Positions 32,109-44,093 of a DNA stretch of 64,000 nt are shown here, piece by piece. Under the pieces are notes generated by a model that saw nothing but the letters and a program-made list of their open reading frames with translations, searched no databases and was not told the DNA's origin. The stretch covers positions 1 through 64,000 of the forward strand of contig MCFE01000195.1 in NCBI GenBank assembly GCA_002104905.1, given 5' to 3'. The stretch is from Basidiobolus meristosporus CBS 931.73. Taxonomy: Eukaryota; Basidiobolomycota; Basidiobolomycetes; Basidiobolales; Basidiobolaceae. Position 1 is the stretch's first letter. Every line of letters starts with the position of its first letter. The translations under genes were made by a program, and so were the position numbers.

Positions 32109-32441
32109 TGTTGTAAGAGTCTTGGAGATATTGGAAGTGATTGGGAGAACAAGTAGATTATGTGGTTTTCACTTAATGATTCATTGAATGTAAAAGTAGT
32201 ATTTATACTTTTACCTGGTCTTGGCATTACAAACACGTAGAATAGATTAAGGTAGGTCCCAAGAACATGTGTGCAAAGTTTGGGGCTGTTTGGACAACTT
32301 TGAGAATTTTCATGTTCTGGGTAAATATTCTAAGTAAATCCCGACAAGGAATTTTGGTCAGTATTCTCTAGGATTTGAAGGTGATGATCTAAGTGACGAA
32401 GTTAGGTGAATATTTAGGTGGAAATACGAATTTTTACAACA
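32109..32441 (-). repeat. Short-form copia LTR, minus orientation
   Basis: A 333-bp LTR from TGTTGTAAGAG to TTTTTACAACA. It lacks about 20 bp that other copies have after TTCTGGGTA. It lies directly next to the long-form LTR. Confidence 0.75.
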
Positions 32442-32442
32442 A

Positions 32443-32586
32443 TATCCTGGGTACCAGATATTTTGGTGAAATATTCTAGGTAAATACCAACAAGGAATTT
32501 GGCCAGTAATCTCTAAGATTTATACACTATGGATCCAAGTGACTAAGTCAAGTGAATATTTAGGTGCAATTACGAAACTTACAACA
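32443..32586 (-). repeat. Partial copia LTR, minus orientation
   Basis: A fragment from CTGGGTACCAGATATTTTGG to ACTTACAACA repeats the last ~140 bp of the LTR immediately after the previous copy, giving a partial tandem duplication. Confidence 0.7.
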
Positions 32587-33560
32587 GTAACTGCACCTCA
32601 GTATATTACAAGTGAAGAATGGTGCACATATAATATGTGGACTCAGGTGAGCCTGAAGGCCATGTGTTTCAATTATGTTTCAAACAATCCGGCTGAGTAT
32701 GAAATATCCCCAGTAGATATATCAAAGATAGAGAAGCATTAGGCTCGGCTTAACTTGCAGCTTGAAAACTTCAGAATCGAGAATCTATAAGAAAAACATT
32801 AACCTGTTGAATTCCTTCGAAATTCTAGTACAAGGGGGTAGGGCTCCATCAAGAGACTGAAAAAAGAAACCAATCACAGCAAAAAAATTAACTGATTACA
32901 TGGACGACATGTTGGGCCACCACAGCTTTGTGGCTTAGACCCCTCTAGAATCACCCCTGCCATCCACAAGTTTGGTTTTTTCATTCAGAAATGAAAACTA
33001 CCTGCTGCAGGCACCTACGCGGGGCATTATCTAACATTGGTCATATGTATGCGTTCACTGACCATCGATTTGTATGACTGTTGAGGAGAGTTCAGATATA
33101 TTGAGCATTAAGTGAGATCTAATAGTCGCCCTGTGGCAAACATGAATATCTGCATTGACTGGACCGAATTCCTAATCAATGAATCACGCATATTTCGCTG
33201 GTTTAAGCAATCCAGTGATTTTCACATGCTCTTTGAATTAAGAGTTTGACCATTATCCGCTAGGCCTCGACCAATGGAAAGGTGACCAGTTGGGCACACC
33301 AAATATGGAATGAACCGAAGTCGTTTTGTGGATGTAGCCATTGATGATTGGGTAAGTAATTCATCATCCCATCAATCAACAGTCGCATATACCTTAGAAA
33401 TTAACAGTCGTTATTCTACACTACACGATAGCCAACATCCAATGGCCAAAAAGCAAGGCGTCATTATTGATATGGGGCATATAAAGGCTTGACCAGTAGC
33501 CTCCACGCATGCATCTCCATTTATACCTTTCACTAACACTAGTATAACGAGAGAGTTGAT
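32587..33560. other. Intergenic region upstream of Opi3-like gene
   Basis: No supported gene. The right end contains the promoter of the methyltransferase, with ATATAAAG at 33479-33486, about 75 bp before the ATG. Confidence 0.5.
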
Positions 33561-34296
33561 ATGTCCAAGCTGATAGACCTCGATAAACCCTCACTCTGGT
33601 ACGCTCTGGCAGCAATCCTATTCAATCCTACGTTCTGGAACATTGTTGCTCGCCAAGAATATCACAACAAAATATTAACGAAACTTGCTGGTGGTAATCC
33701 CTACAAGGGTTGCTATGGCCTGGCCATAACCATCTTTTCCCTCGGAATATTTCGCGATTACCTTTATTCTCATGCTTTGGGTGAACAGCCAGTCCACCCC
33801 TTGTTGCAAACTGATCTCGTGAAGCTCATAGCAATTGGTCTCTTTGTGGCCGGCAACACTCTGGTTCTCTCTTCCATGTATGCACTTGGGGTTACTGGGA
33901 CTTATTTAGGTTAGTATCCATGGTTTCTCTGGGGCGAATTACGTAATCGAACACTTCTTGTTAGGTGATTATTTTGGGATTTTAATGGACCATCGTGTTA
34001 CTGGGTTTCCATTCAACGTGTCCAACAATCCGATGTACCAAGGCTCCACCATGGTGTTTCTGGCATCGGCATTATGGTAAGTCTGAACATCCCCGGAATC
34101 GATCGCTGGTGCTAACGCGAGTGCCACAGGTACGGAACGCCTGCTGGCATCATTCTCACCGCCATAGTGTATTGCGCTTATAATGTTGCATTGAGATTTG
34201 AAGAGTAAGCAAGATTCGTGTTTTCTGCAGGATTCGCCACTGATCCTTGCCTTCTATAGGCCTTTCACTGCCATGATTTATTCTAAGCGCAAGTAG
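33561..34296 (+). CDS. Phospholipid methyltransferase, Opi3/PEMT type
   Basis: A four-exon gene (33561-33909, 33965-34076, 34130-34204, 34260-34296) encoding 190 residues, close to the usual ~200 for Opi3/PEMT. It would methylate phosphatidylethanolamine derivatives to phosphatidylcholine with S-adenosylmethionine in the ER membrane. Hydrophobic spans lie near residues 10-25, 50-68, 88-112 and 152-172. Family motifs are N-P-T-F-W-N at the start, L-G-V-T-G-T-Y-L-G-D-Y-F-G, the H-R-V-T-G-F-P-F-N and N-P-M-Y-Q-G-S SAM-binding region spanning exon 2, and the E-E-P-F end. All three introns (53-55 bp) have GT-AG borders, and each junction restores the frame. Confidence 0.92.
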
Positions 34297-35176
34297 TTAT
34301 AGCGCCGGGCCGATCGAATCATCATGATCCAGTCTTAAGAAAAAGCATACTACGTCAAAAATAAATTGAATTCTTGCACATATGTAGTGGTGTACCTTGG
34401 CGACCATACGGTGTCATGTAGAGTTCATTGCTAGGATTCTTTCTGGGCAGGTATGCTCAAGCTAACTGGTCATAGATTGGCATGCCAAGCTTTTCATGAT
34501 GATCTGGATTGCCCACATCTTTACACTTATGCTTGTGCTACAGCTGCATCGATGTCTAGTTGGTACATGAGATCTCTGGGTTCTGAAGTATGCATTCGTG
34601 TAAAGGTAATGTGACTGATAGCATAGCCGGTGTTTCTTGCCCAATAATTATTACGATGCGTCATGATGCATGTTGGTGGGTTTTCTCGTAATATTCATTT
34701 TCATGGAGGTTTGGGGACTGTTTATGTAATGGGCCATCACAACATTGTGGAATCGCCGGCCACACCATGGAGGCAAGATATCCCCATGCTGGCTACTGGC
34801 ATTCGAAAGCATTCATATCGGAAGCGCCAGTTTATCTTGAATCTCAGCGACATGATGGCACTGGGTTGCTCCTTGGGCAATGACTAATGTGTCATCCCGC
34901 CCATTTTGGGTTTATCTAAGCAGCCACCCACCACAAAACTTCCACGACCAAATGTACCTTCGGACTATTTCAATATATTCCACATTACTGGCAAGATCAG
35001 AAATGTTATTTGTTAGTTGTACGAAGGCAAGGCTTTTATTCTCCGCCGGGCCCCCTTGCATCCTCAAATCCCCATGCTCTGCCCAGGAAAGTGCGTATAT
35101 ATAGCCGAATGGGCCATTGGATATCCGTAGGTTTCATTCAACTGTTCATTCCCTTTTACGTGGAATCCATCTCTTT
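34297..35176. other. Intergenic region; no gene seen
   Basis: Short frames on both strands lack domains. The right end carries a TATA box for the next gene. Confidence 0.5.
35096..35103 (+). promoter_or_regulatory. TATA box of pRiA4b Orf3-like gene
   Basis: TATATATA lies about 75 bp upstream of the ATG at 35177. This spacing is similar to the TATA-ATG distance of the CHAP and Opi3-like genes. Confidence 0.45.
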
Positions 35177-36251
35177 ATGACAAATCCGAGTGAGATATTT
35201 TATGTCATTCGTGCTTCACTGATCCAAGACTCTGGTCAGGAGATCTGGCGGAGCGCCGTAATACCTGGTAGTTTTTCGTTGCTACAGCTTCATGTTGTTC
35301 TCCAGGATCTGTTTGGATGGAGGGAGACTGGTTGTTCCTTCCATTATTTTAGCCTGGCTGCATCCCAGAAACCTGGCAAAATTCCTGGCAACGAGACATC
35401 TCACCGGCGTCAGGATAGAACTCCAGAAATCATCTACCAAACAATCTTCCTTGAGGAATGTGATGGCTGGGTGAAGCAAATAGGCCCGGGAATGTATATA
35501 GGTAATTCCGCGGCGATTATGGCTCAGCACCACTTGTCTCCGCCGATGCTAACCCCGAACTTTAGAGCACACGCACCCTCACAATCCAACGCCAGTATTC
35601 ACCGCCAACCATAAGGCCCTTATGGTTGATGATGAGCTGACCACACGAGTCCTTTGCGAGGAGCGGTTGTATCAGATGCATCACGTATTTAGCGAGTCCA
35701 CCAAACTTTTGTATGAATTTGACCATGGCCTGGATGTTTTCCCCACACTTCGAGTAGTGTTGCAATATGAGCAGACAATATCGCCAACTATTGAGGAGTA
35801 TCCCGCTGATTGCCATCTCTTCCCCATCGTGCTGAACGGAGAAGGGGTGTTGACTACCCCTTTCGAAAAGCAAGAGACATTTCAACTAAGCGCAGTTCAA
35901 CGCCTGTTAAACAACACCCACCTGGAACACAGAGAAGGGTGCATCAAGAAATGCTATTTATGCCATCGCTTTGAGTATGACTGCCCCAAGTCCAGTAGCC
36001 AATGCGCACAATATACTGCTGAGGCTTGTTGTGCGTATTGCATCTATAATCCTGAGCTGCAACATGAAGAGCCATATGACGAGATCATCAGCTCCCTGGC
36101 TTGGGAGTATGGCTTAAATAGCTTGAGATCGGAGAGAGCGCGATTTCTCCGGGCTTTGGCTGGTGGGGATACTTCATTCAAGTGCGACTGGGTTGAGAAT
36201 GATGGCCGTCCCTGCGTCTTCTGTTTCGATGGCTATCCTGAACTAAAATAG
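35177..36251 (+). CDS. Plasmid pRiA4b Orf3-like protein with Cys-rich C-terminal region
   Basis: A two-exon gene (35177-35501 and 35566-36251) of 336 residues. The 64-bp intron has GTAATT, a GCTAAC branch-like site and TTTAG; removing it restores the frame. Residues 5-55 read as the pRiA4b Orf3 fold: I-F-Y-V-I-R-A-S-L, then I-W-R-S-A-V-I-P-G and L-H-V-V-L-Q-D-L-F-G-W. The later L-L-Y-E-F-D-H-G-L-D matches the family's Y-x-Y-D-F-G-D core. This family is common on bacterial plasmids and is scattered in fungi; its biochemical role is unknown. The C-terminal third adds clustered cysteines (C-x2-C-x6-C, CC-x2-C, C-x2-C), suggesting metal binding. Bacterial origin is inference. Confidence 0.75.
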
Positions 36252-36528
36252 TCATTGGAGACGGACGGATGCGATATTTATTTTCATTTCATTCAATAGA
36301 TCCTAGTATATTTACTGGTCTGTATGATAGCAATCGTACAGGAAATCTCGTTAGGGCTTCCCTTTATATGGCCCCGGTAAGAGTCCAATAAATTCAATTC
36401 GGCATATACGCAGATGTGAGGTTCGCTTTTTACATACAAGTATCAATACCATCGAATGAAGTCGACGGTTAGGTCTAGGCAAATAATGAACATCTCCCTG
36501 CTTTATTTTGATAAATACATGGCAGAGG
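36252..36528. other. Convergent spacer with XDH 3' end
   Basis: A short 3' intergenic region between the pRiA4b-like gene (+) and xanthine dehydrogenase (-). It contains no gene. Confidence 0.6.
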
Positions 36529-39500
36529 CTAGACACGCAGAGCCCAAGGCTTCTCCCCTTCATTGCACTCAATCTTGGAGAGGGTGGCGAGCCTATCAAC
36601 ACACGACATACGTATCTTTTCAGCCGTCGCAGGGTGCGGAAGGGTAAATGTCTCCGAGATTCCATTCTCCTTTCGGGCTGCAGATACCGCATCTCGAATG
36701 GCAAAATAGACGGCGGCGCCTAGGAACAGTGGTGGCTCACCAATGCCCTTGCTTCCGTGGATAGTCTTCAGCTGCTTATATTCGACCCCGTCCAGCAAGT
36801 CAACCCGGAATCTTTGAGGGATGTCACGGAAACCAGGGATTTTATATGTTCCAGGGCCGCGTGTAAAAAGCATGCCGTTGGGGAAGAAGAGAGTCTCTTC
36901 TAAAGTAGACCAGCCTACACCCTGTAGCCAAGCCCCTTCAACCTGGCCAAGATCAATGGAATAATTCAGGGATTTGCCAATATCCATCAGAATGTCGGTG
37001 CTAAGAATAGTGTGGTCACCAGTGAGTACGTCGATTTCAACTTCAGACACCGCAACACCAAGGGTGTAATAGAAATACATCATCCCTTCGTTGGACTCCC
37101 AATCGTGGCAAATATCCGGGGTTTTGTAGAAGCCATTGGCTGAGAGATTGACGCGATCTAAGTATGCAGCTTTTGCAAGCTCTCCGATACTAGCACCAGG
37201 CATCTTTTCACGGTAGGGCTTCAACTTCTCGACAATCTTTTCACAAGCAGCTTTGACAGCCTGTCCATTAAGGTCGGAGCCCGACGACGCAGCTGTTGAG
37301 CTTGTGTTTGCAACGGTGTTGGTGGCAGTCTCGTTGATGTGTATCTTCTCCATCGGCACATTTAGTGTTTCCGCGGCAATCTGGACCATTTTGGTGTGGA
37401 TACCCTGCCCCATCTCAATGCCTCCATGGGTTAGAAGTACGGATCCATCAGTGTACAGATGCACCAGAGCGCCTGCTTGATTGAGATGTATGATATTAAA
37501 TGAGATCCCAAATTTCGTGGGGATCAATGCAAGTCCTCTTTTTTTGTACGTGTGAGTCTGGTTAAAGGTGTCGATGGCATGGCGTCTAGTGTCGTACTCA
37601 GTACTCTCTTTGATCCTCTTCCACATCATTGGGATGTACCAGTCGGTAAGTGCTTGATTGTAGTGCGTCAACTGGCCTTCGGCGTATAGGTTGATCTCGC
37701 GGAGCTCCAATGAGGTGATGCCAAGCTTTTCGGAAACCTCCTCCATCCAATTTTCACAAATCAGCATCGCTTGAGGCGCTCCAAACCCTCGGAACGCGGT
37801 ATTGGAATGAATGTTTGTTATGCATCCCCGACCTACTACATTAATACTTGGTATCCAATAACAGTTGTCACAATGTGTGATAGCCCGCTCAACAACTGCC
37901 AATGTTAGATCGGCAGAGTACCCTCCATTAGCATAGAGCTCAAGATCTAGAGCCTGTAGCTTGCCATCCCTGTTTACCCCTACTTTCCACTTGCCCAGGA
38001 AAGAATGTCTTTGTCCAGAAAGTAGCATATCCTCCTCTCGGTCTAGCATACAACGGACTGGTTTTCCGAGGTGGTAGGCTGCAACGGCGAGTGGAGCAGA
38101 TAGCATAATGCATCGAGTCTCTTTGCCTCCAAATCCGCCACCTAGTCGTTTGGCTTTTGCCACTATTCTGTTCTGGGGCCAATCCAAAACTTCAGCAATA
38201 ATATGTTGGGTTTCGGTAATGTTCTGAGTACTACTGAACACTTCCATTTCGTTTTCCCCTTTCGGAACGACTATACATGCGTGTGTTTCAAGATAGAAAT
38301 GCTCCTGACCACCAACTCTACTTTCGCCCTCGAAAACGAAGTCGCAACTTTCAAACGCTGTCTGAACGTCTCCACGCGTAAGCTGTTGTACCTTCGAATG
38401 CAGGGATCCTTGCTCAATAGCTTCCTCGATGGTGAGAATATGCGGTAGTTCTTCGTATTCAATTTGGACCAATCTGGCTCCAGCTTGGGCTTCCGCCTGA
38501 GTATGAGCGACAATGATTCCTATGACTTGCCCCAAGAAAAATACCTCGTCAGTCGCGAAGACCTTTTCGTCTTTGAATACTGGGCCCCAAGCGTTTGTGC
38601 CAGGAACATCCTCTGCGGAAAAGTAGGCCACAACCCCCTCTGACTCTAGGGCAGCCGTAGTATTAACACTAAGTATTTTCGCATGTGCCTTCTTTGAAGT
38701 AACCAGGGCTCCATACAATTCACCATTGTATGCGGGCATATCGTCTATATAATTTGCCTCACCAGTTACTTGTTTAAGTGCGCTCAAATGTGCCACTCCC
38801 TTTCCAACAACATTCTCGGGACGAGTAGGGAGTGACTGTACAGCTTGAGAGACCTCTCTTTCAATATCATCCATTTCACTGGCATTTTTGGCCTCCAAAG
38901 TGTTTAATCCTAATTTGCTGGAAACGTTGCACCAAAATTTGTAGAAGAAACTAGCTGCTAGTGTTCTGCGATACTCTGCCATTCCACCGGGCGACGAATA
39001 TTGAATAGGAAGATCCACAGTAAGATTCTTTATCACCTCTAGGAAATCGTGGCGATGGCCCCACTCTTTTCCTATGAGGTATTTCATGGCCGACTTCGCC
39101 TGCAAGGTTGTAGGTCCCATACCACCAAATGCAAGTATTATATCCTGAACAATGGGTTTACCCCCTTGCTTCTCAAACTTTACACGGAAACCTCCGTTAA
39201 CGATGGCAATATCGTCGTCTTTCCTTTTTGCTTGCTTAAATGCTTGAGCATACTCGCACTCCGTAGTGAATGGAATAAACACTGAAATAACCACTTCTTC
39301 GGAGTGAAGCATCGTCTTACGGTAACCAAGAAAGAATTCGGTCATTTTGATGGAACGGGGCCCACCATCCTTTGAACCAACAACCACAGTTGCGCAAGAA
39401 GAAACAAAAACTGGGTTGAGATCGGATATGGGTGATGCAGTAACAATATTTCCACCAATGGTCCCGACATTTCGGATCTGATGACCCGCAAACCATCGCA

Positions 39501-40652
39501 GATTAGTCAAGAACGCCTGGAAATTTTCGGTGGCCTTTGGCTCACATTTCTGAACTGCATTCTTGAGTTCATTTTCGAATGTTGAAAGGGTAACATTGGC
39601 CCCAAATGTGATTCCACTTGCGCTGTACTCCACTTTCCTCAGTTCTTTGATATCGCTCACATATATCATCACCGGATAACAAACTTGTTTGAACTTCGTT
39701 TCAACACCGACCTCAGTATTTCCTGCTACGATCTTTGCATCGGAATACTCGGCTTTGAGTCGAAGAAGCTCGTCCAATTCTAATGGTCGATACCATTTGT
39801 GCTTCTGGCTTGTGAAGGCCAATGGCTGAAGACTACTTCTAGTTGCTTTGTCCCCAAGCAAATACTTTACTAAGCCGGGTGGAAAGATGATTTCCTGGGA
39901 AGGCTCATATTTCTTGATCTGCACTTTCTCGAACTTCTCCGTATCGACCGCAAAATTCACCTTCTCGTAAGGAGCCATTTTTCCTTGGCAACATCCGCCA
40001 CTATTGCTGCGCATGTCATCTGAGTTGTTGCTTTCCGAGCATCTCGTATCACTCTGACAGCAGTCTCCAGCATTACTTCGGCAGCATCCACCGGCTGGGG
40101 TAGCGAATGTTTTGGCTGCGTCCAGAATAGGGCGATATCCTGTACACCGACATAAATTTCCATCGAAGGTCTCCTCAATCTCCTGCTCAGTTGGATTTGG
40201 GTTGTTTCGGAGTAAAGCGTAAAGCGACATGGCAATCCCCGGTGTACAAAACCCGCACTGGGAGCCATGTGCAAGACCAATTCTCTCTTGAACTGGGTGA
40301 GGATTTTTGGAGTTTCCAATCCCCTCAATGGTAATGACATGTTTGCCATCCATTGCACATAGTGGAGCTAGGCAGGCATTTGCAGAGGCGTGGAAGATTT
40401 TTCCAGTTTCCAGGTCATAAGAGGAGAGCAAAACCGTGCAGGCGCCTTGGATTCGGACAGGACTGATTATTACAAAGAAACAGTGTCCATATGATAAGCA
40501 CACATACCGCAACCACCTTCCCCACAGCCAAGCTTAGTACCGGTCAGTCCGATACTACGCAGGTATTGCAACAGAGTCACAGCTGGATCGGGGTTTTCAA
40601 TCTTAATTAGCGAGCCGTTCACGTAGAATGTAAGGATGTTCGAGTATTTCAT
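36529..40652 (-). CDS. Xanthine dehydrogenase
   Basis: A two-exon gene (40652-40508 and 40445-36529; 62-bp intron) of 1353 residues, full length for the family. It oxidises hypoxanthine to xanthine and xanthine to urate in purine catabolism. The order is a plant-type [2Fe-2S] domain (C43, C48 and C51 around the splice junction), a second [2Fe-2S] domain (C112, C115, C147, C149), an FAD domain (V-G-T-I-G-G-N-I near the middle of the protein) and molybdopterin domains. Key motifs are G-G-F-G-G-K-E-T-R-C, F-R-G-F-G-A-P-Q with the substrate Arg, G-I-E-M-G-Q-G and G-S-K-G-I-G-E-P-P-L-F-L with the catalytic Glu. The Arg and Glu favour XDH over aldehyde oxidase. The linker at 168-203 is unusually Cys-rich. 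A TATAAATA box lies about 100 bp upstream. Confidence 0.96.
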
Positions 40653-40754
40653 GGTGTGATTATATTATTCAATTGTATTCTTGAGAATGACCATAGAGTT
40701 TGATATGGGATTTGAAACAAAAATTCATAAGCAGCTCGTGGATGGACTAGTCAG

Positions 40755-40762
40755 TATTTATA
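40755..40762 (-). promoter_or_regulatory. TATA box of xanthine dehydrogenase gene
   Basis: TATAAATA on the minus strand within CAAGTATAAATACTG, about 100 bp upstream of the ATG at 40652. The same AAGTATAAATACT word precedes the CHAP gene. Confidence 0.55.
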
Positions 40763-42063
40763 CTTGATGTGCATGTATACAACCAAGGCATTGGTAGGTA
40801 GTCGGTATTCAATGGGACATAGCCAATCATCACCGTTAGAGACCTGAAGACCCGCTTTGTGTTTTATCCATGATTTGCAAACCGGCAGAATGACCTGTCT
40901 GACAATATACCTCAGTTAGACATCCCGCAGTATTTCTTCCCAACTAATTGGCTATTTTGCTTGAGAAGGAGTTTATTATTTGATAACGGCGTAACCCTAG
41001 TACGTAGTTCAACATCAAGGGTGGCAGAAAATCCAAGCCACTAGTGGTTGAAGTGTTACGATTATGCAACAAGTTCAAGCCTGGGGAAATTTACTGGGGC
41101 TTGAAGCATAAGTTTAGGTAAAATTGGGTGTTTGTTGCCAATAATTCAAAAATGCGGATTTGCATCATGTATGACAGATACCTTCGGGGCCTTGGCCGGT
41201 GACAATACTCTTTAATGACTCAGTAGGCTTGTTTTAGCATTACTGTTGATAGCGAATTAGTCAAAGCCATTTCCTTTGATGAAGCTTAATTCTCATATGG
41301 TCTCACCAAGTCTGCGATATCGACATTGGCCTCTGGTGTTTGACGTAATACATGATCAGCCCCAAGATATCCCCTAAGCCTACTCCAACACTGGCAACAT
41401 GGAAATAATGTGTCGGAAACAAAAAGTCTTCACAAGTGACCCATAAAAACATGCTTAAACCGTTAACTTTAAGCCACATGTTTAACTTGGATACAGGTTA
41501 ATCATCTATATTTATAGAGAGAGAGCAAAGCAACCCAAAAGAGCAACTGCTTATCCCAATGAATACACAATGATCAGTGTCGACAGTGCATAAATGATTC
41601 GTTATCGGTTTTTCCATTGCCTCAGAATTCAATAATTGCGCATGGATATGTATGATCACAATCTAATACAATACCAATTTAAGGAATAGGTGGACGATTG
41701 ATTGGTCATAGATCAAGGGAAATTACAAGGAACCAGTTTCATTCAATAAATATACCCTACTGTATTAAGGGGTACCACGGATTATTTATATTAGAGGGCT
41801 TAGCGAGGTGACTCAATACAATTCCATTTTATGAATGTCGCCTGGAACACAGTGAATATCCAAATGCAACCTTGAAATGGAGGATTCTATTAGTATGCCC
41901 ATGTTGCTATCACCTCTGTGCGACATTGTGTTCATCAGCTCGAAGCTCTTGATTAGTGGGCCATTTATTTAAATTCATCTTTGGCATTTTCCGGTAACAA
42001 TTAGCTCCTTGACTCTTCATTTCCATCTGCTGCGTTCGCAAGTAATCCCTACTACATACAATC
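40763..42063. other. Intergenic region; no gene seen
   Basis: A divergent spacer between xanthine dehydrogenase and the C2 gene. No open frame or repeat is supported. Confidence 0.5.
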
Positions 42064-42682
42064 ATGAGAGGAACTTTGGAAGTAACAGTTGGTTGGTTCC
42101 TTTTCTGTCTTGATTGAGGAAATATGCCTTTGATTCAAATGGTTAAATATGCTCATTAGTTTCTGCCCGGGAGCTTCGTAACGTGGAAACGTTTGGTATG
42201 TATGCCTAGCTTTCTTTCCCTCATTCTGGATACTAACCACGCTGATTGGCAACGGAACAACAGGCAAGGTTGACCCTTTTGTTATTCTAACTGTAGATAA
42301 GAAGCACAGCCATAAGACTCAGGTTGTCAAGAACTCACGCGCTCCTAACTGGCAAGAGCACTTTTCATTGTAAGCAGATAGTAATCAATCGTCAACCATG
42401 TGCCGTGTATTCACTATTTTTTGAAGCGACGTGCCCGATGGCTACACCAACCTTCATCTTGAATGCTATGATTATGACTATTTGAAAGCCAACGACTTCA
42501 TCGGTAAGATATAATGGGGCCTTTGTTCGAGAGAGTCTGAACTAACCCGCTTTGCAGGTGCCGTAACCATTCCACTTACCCCCGCCATGAACCAAGGATC
42601 TCACGATTCTTGGTATCCATTACTGACTAAACACGGCAAACCTGCTGGAGATATTTACATTGAAATGGATTTCAAACGGTAA
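42064..42682 (+). CDS. Small single C2-domain protein
   Basis: A five-exon gene (42064-42091, 42160-42195, 42264-42369, 42427-42503, 42558-42682) encoding 123 residues, essentially one C2 domain. Motifs in order are G-T-L-E-V-T-V at the start, K-V-D-P-F-V-I-L, N-S-R-A-P-N-W-Q-E, and Y-D-Y-D-Y-L-K-A-N-D-F-I-G with acidic residues at the calcium-binding loop positions. C2 domains bind phospholipid, often with Ca2+; the aspartates seen here make Ca2+ binding plausible. The first two exons are only 28 and 36 nt, yet each junction is GT-AG and in phase. The stop used is CGG-TAA at 42680. An optional GT-AG intron there would instead add a short G/S-rich tail ending near 42774. Confidence 0.82.
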
Positions 42683-44093
42683 ATAAATCTCTACTGAAAA
42701 TGCTCTACAACTTGAATTGCAATGAGAGGTGGCGGATCACAACCGATCTCACTATCTAATGTACTCGTCATGTAAGTATCATGCTGGAGGGCTTGTGGTA
42801 ATAGCCCTATTCAATGTATATCCTGTACCATGTGGGGCATCTTGACTTGTCTGAAACAGTGACAATGTTAAGGTTATCAGAGTAACTTACATTCAAGATT
42901 GTTGAGTGACCAGTTTTGTCATTTCTGGCTAAGATTTAGTCGAAGTAATTGTTGATGCGGCCAATGGCTCAATCTATGGCTGATTAGAGGATGGCTGTTT
43001 GTGACTACAATGCCCCACCACAGTGATGAATCTAGAGCCAACCATATAGGTGCCCTACTGGAATGAAACGAGCTAGGATAGATGCCTCTTCCAGAATCAA
43101 CGATTCAGGAGTAACCTGATTGGAACTGAATAAAATCAGCACTTCATGCTGTTGCTCTATTCAGGAATCGGAATTTAGGAGAATTGTAAAGGTGATGCGG
43201 CTGCACACGAGTTGATTGGCTCCCAAGACAGCAAATTGCACCACGTTATTCGCGCTGCTAGATCATCGCTATTTATTCCATAATGGAGCACAATATCAAG
43301 AACTTCCCAACATATTGTAGACCTATTCGTCAATGAACACTTGCCCATACTGATGTATAATATAGCATGTATAAAGATACACAGAGATTACTCGCCCTTT
43401 TACGCATAAATCCCTGTTGCTTGGCCATAAGATGGGCTTCGCTAGAACTTCGTTTGGGTTGAGAGGTCCAGCGTTCGAACAGCTATTCAAGCTGGGCTGT
43501 ATTTCCAACACTTTCCAAAGCTGAATGCGCTCATGACCAATGAATCAAGATTCGGATGATTTTTTTTGGAATTCCAAAGGTTACTATATAGGTCGGCACT
43601 GACCAAACGTAACTCTTGGTGTTACACTCAAATCAAAATAGACACTGCGAAAATCAATATTCGGGATGCCTCCGATCAAGGAATCGGGCTGAGTTCTAGG
43701 TCATGATATTCAATTCCACTAGATTGAGGCCAATTAGTAGATCAAGAAAGGGATTCACATTGATTTATGCCAATCATTACGAATCACATGGGCACACCAA
43801 TATCATCCCGATCCAATCAAGTGGTACTTGAAGTTGGCATGTACCATTTTAGAAAACGTGGAGTGGCTTTACTCCAGTCGAACCAGAGATATGAGGCGAT
43901 TCTTCGCAGTGTTAGACTCTAGTCTTCACCTTTCTGAAGGCAATGGAATCTGCACGATTCGGGTCCTGGATTAAAAAGAAATCTTTACAAACTGATAAAG
44001 AAAGAATCGCCTTGGCTAACAAGTATAAATACTCCCACACAATATGCTGTGAACTTCATCAATTCAGCAAACACTCAGCCTTGCTAAATAACC
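42683..44093. other. Intergenic region; no gene seen
   Basis: Short frames only. The CHAP gene promoter lies at the right end. Confidence 0.5.
44024..44031 (+). promoter_or_regulatory. TATA box of CHAP gene
   Basis: TATAAATA in AAGTATAAATACTCC, 70 bp before the ATG at 44094. Confidence 0.55.
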
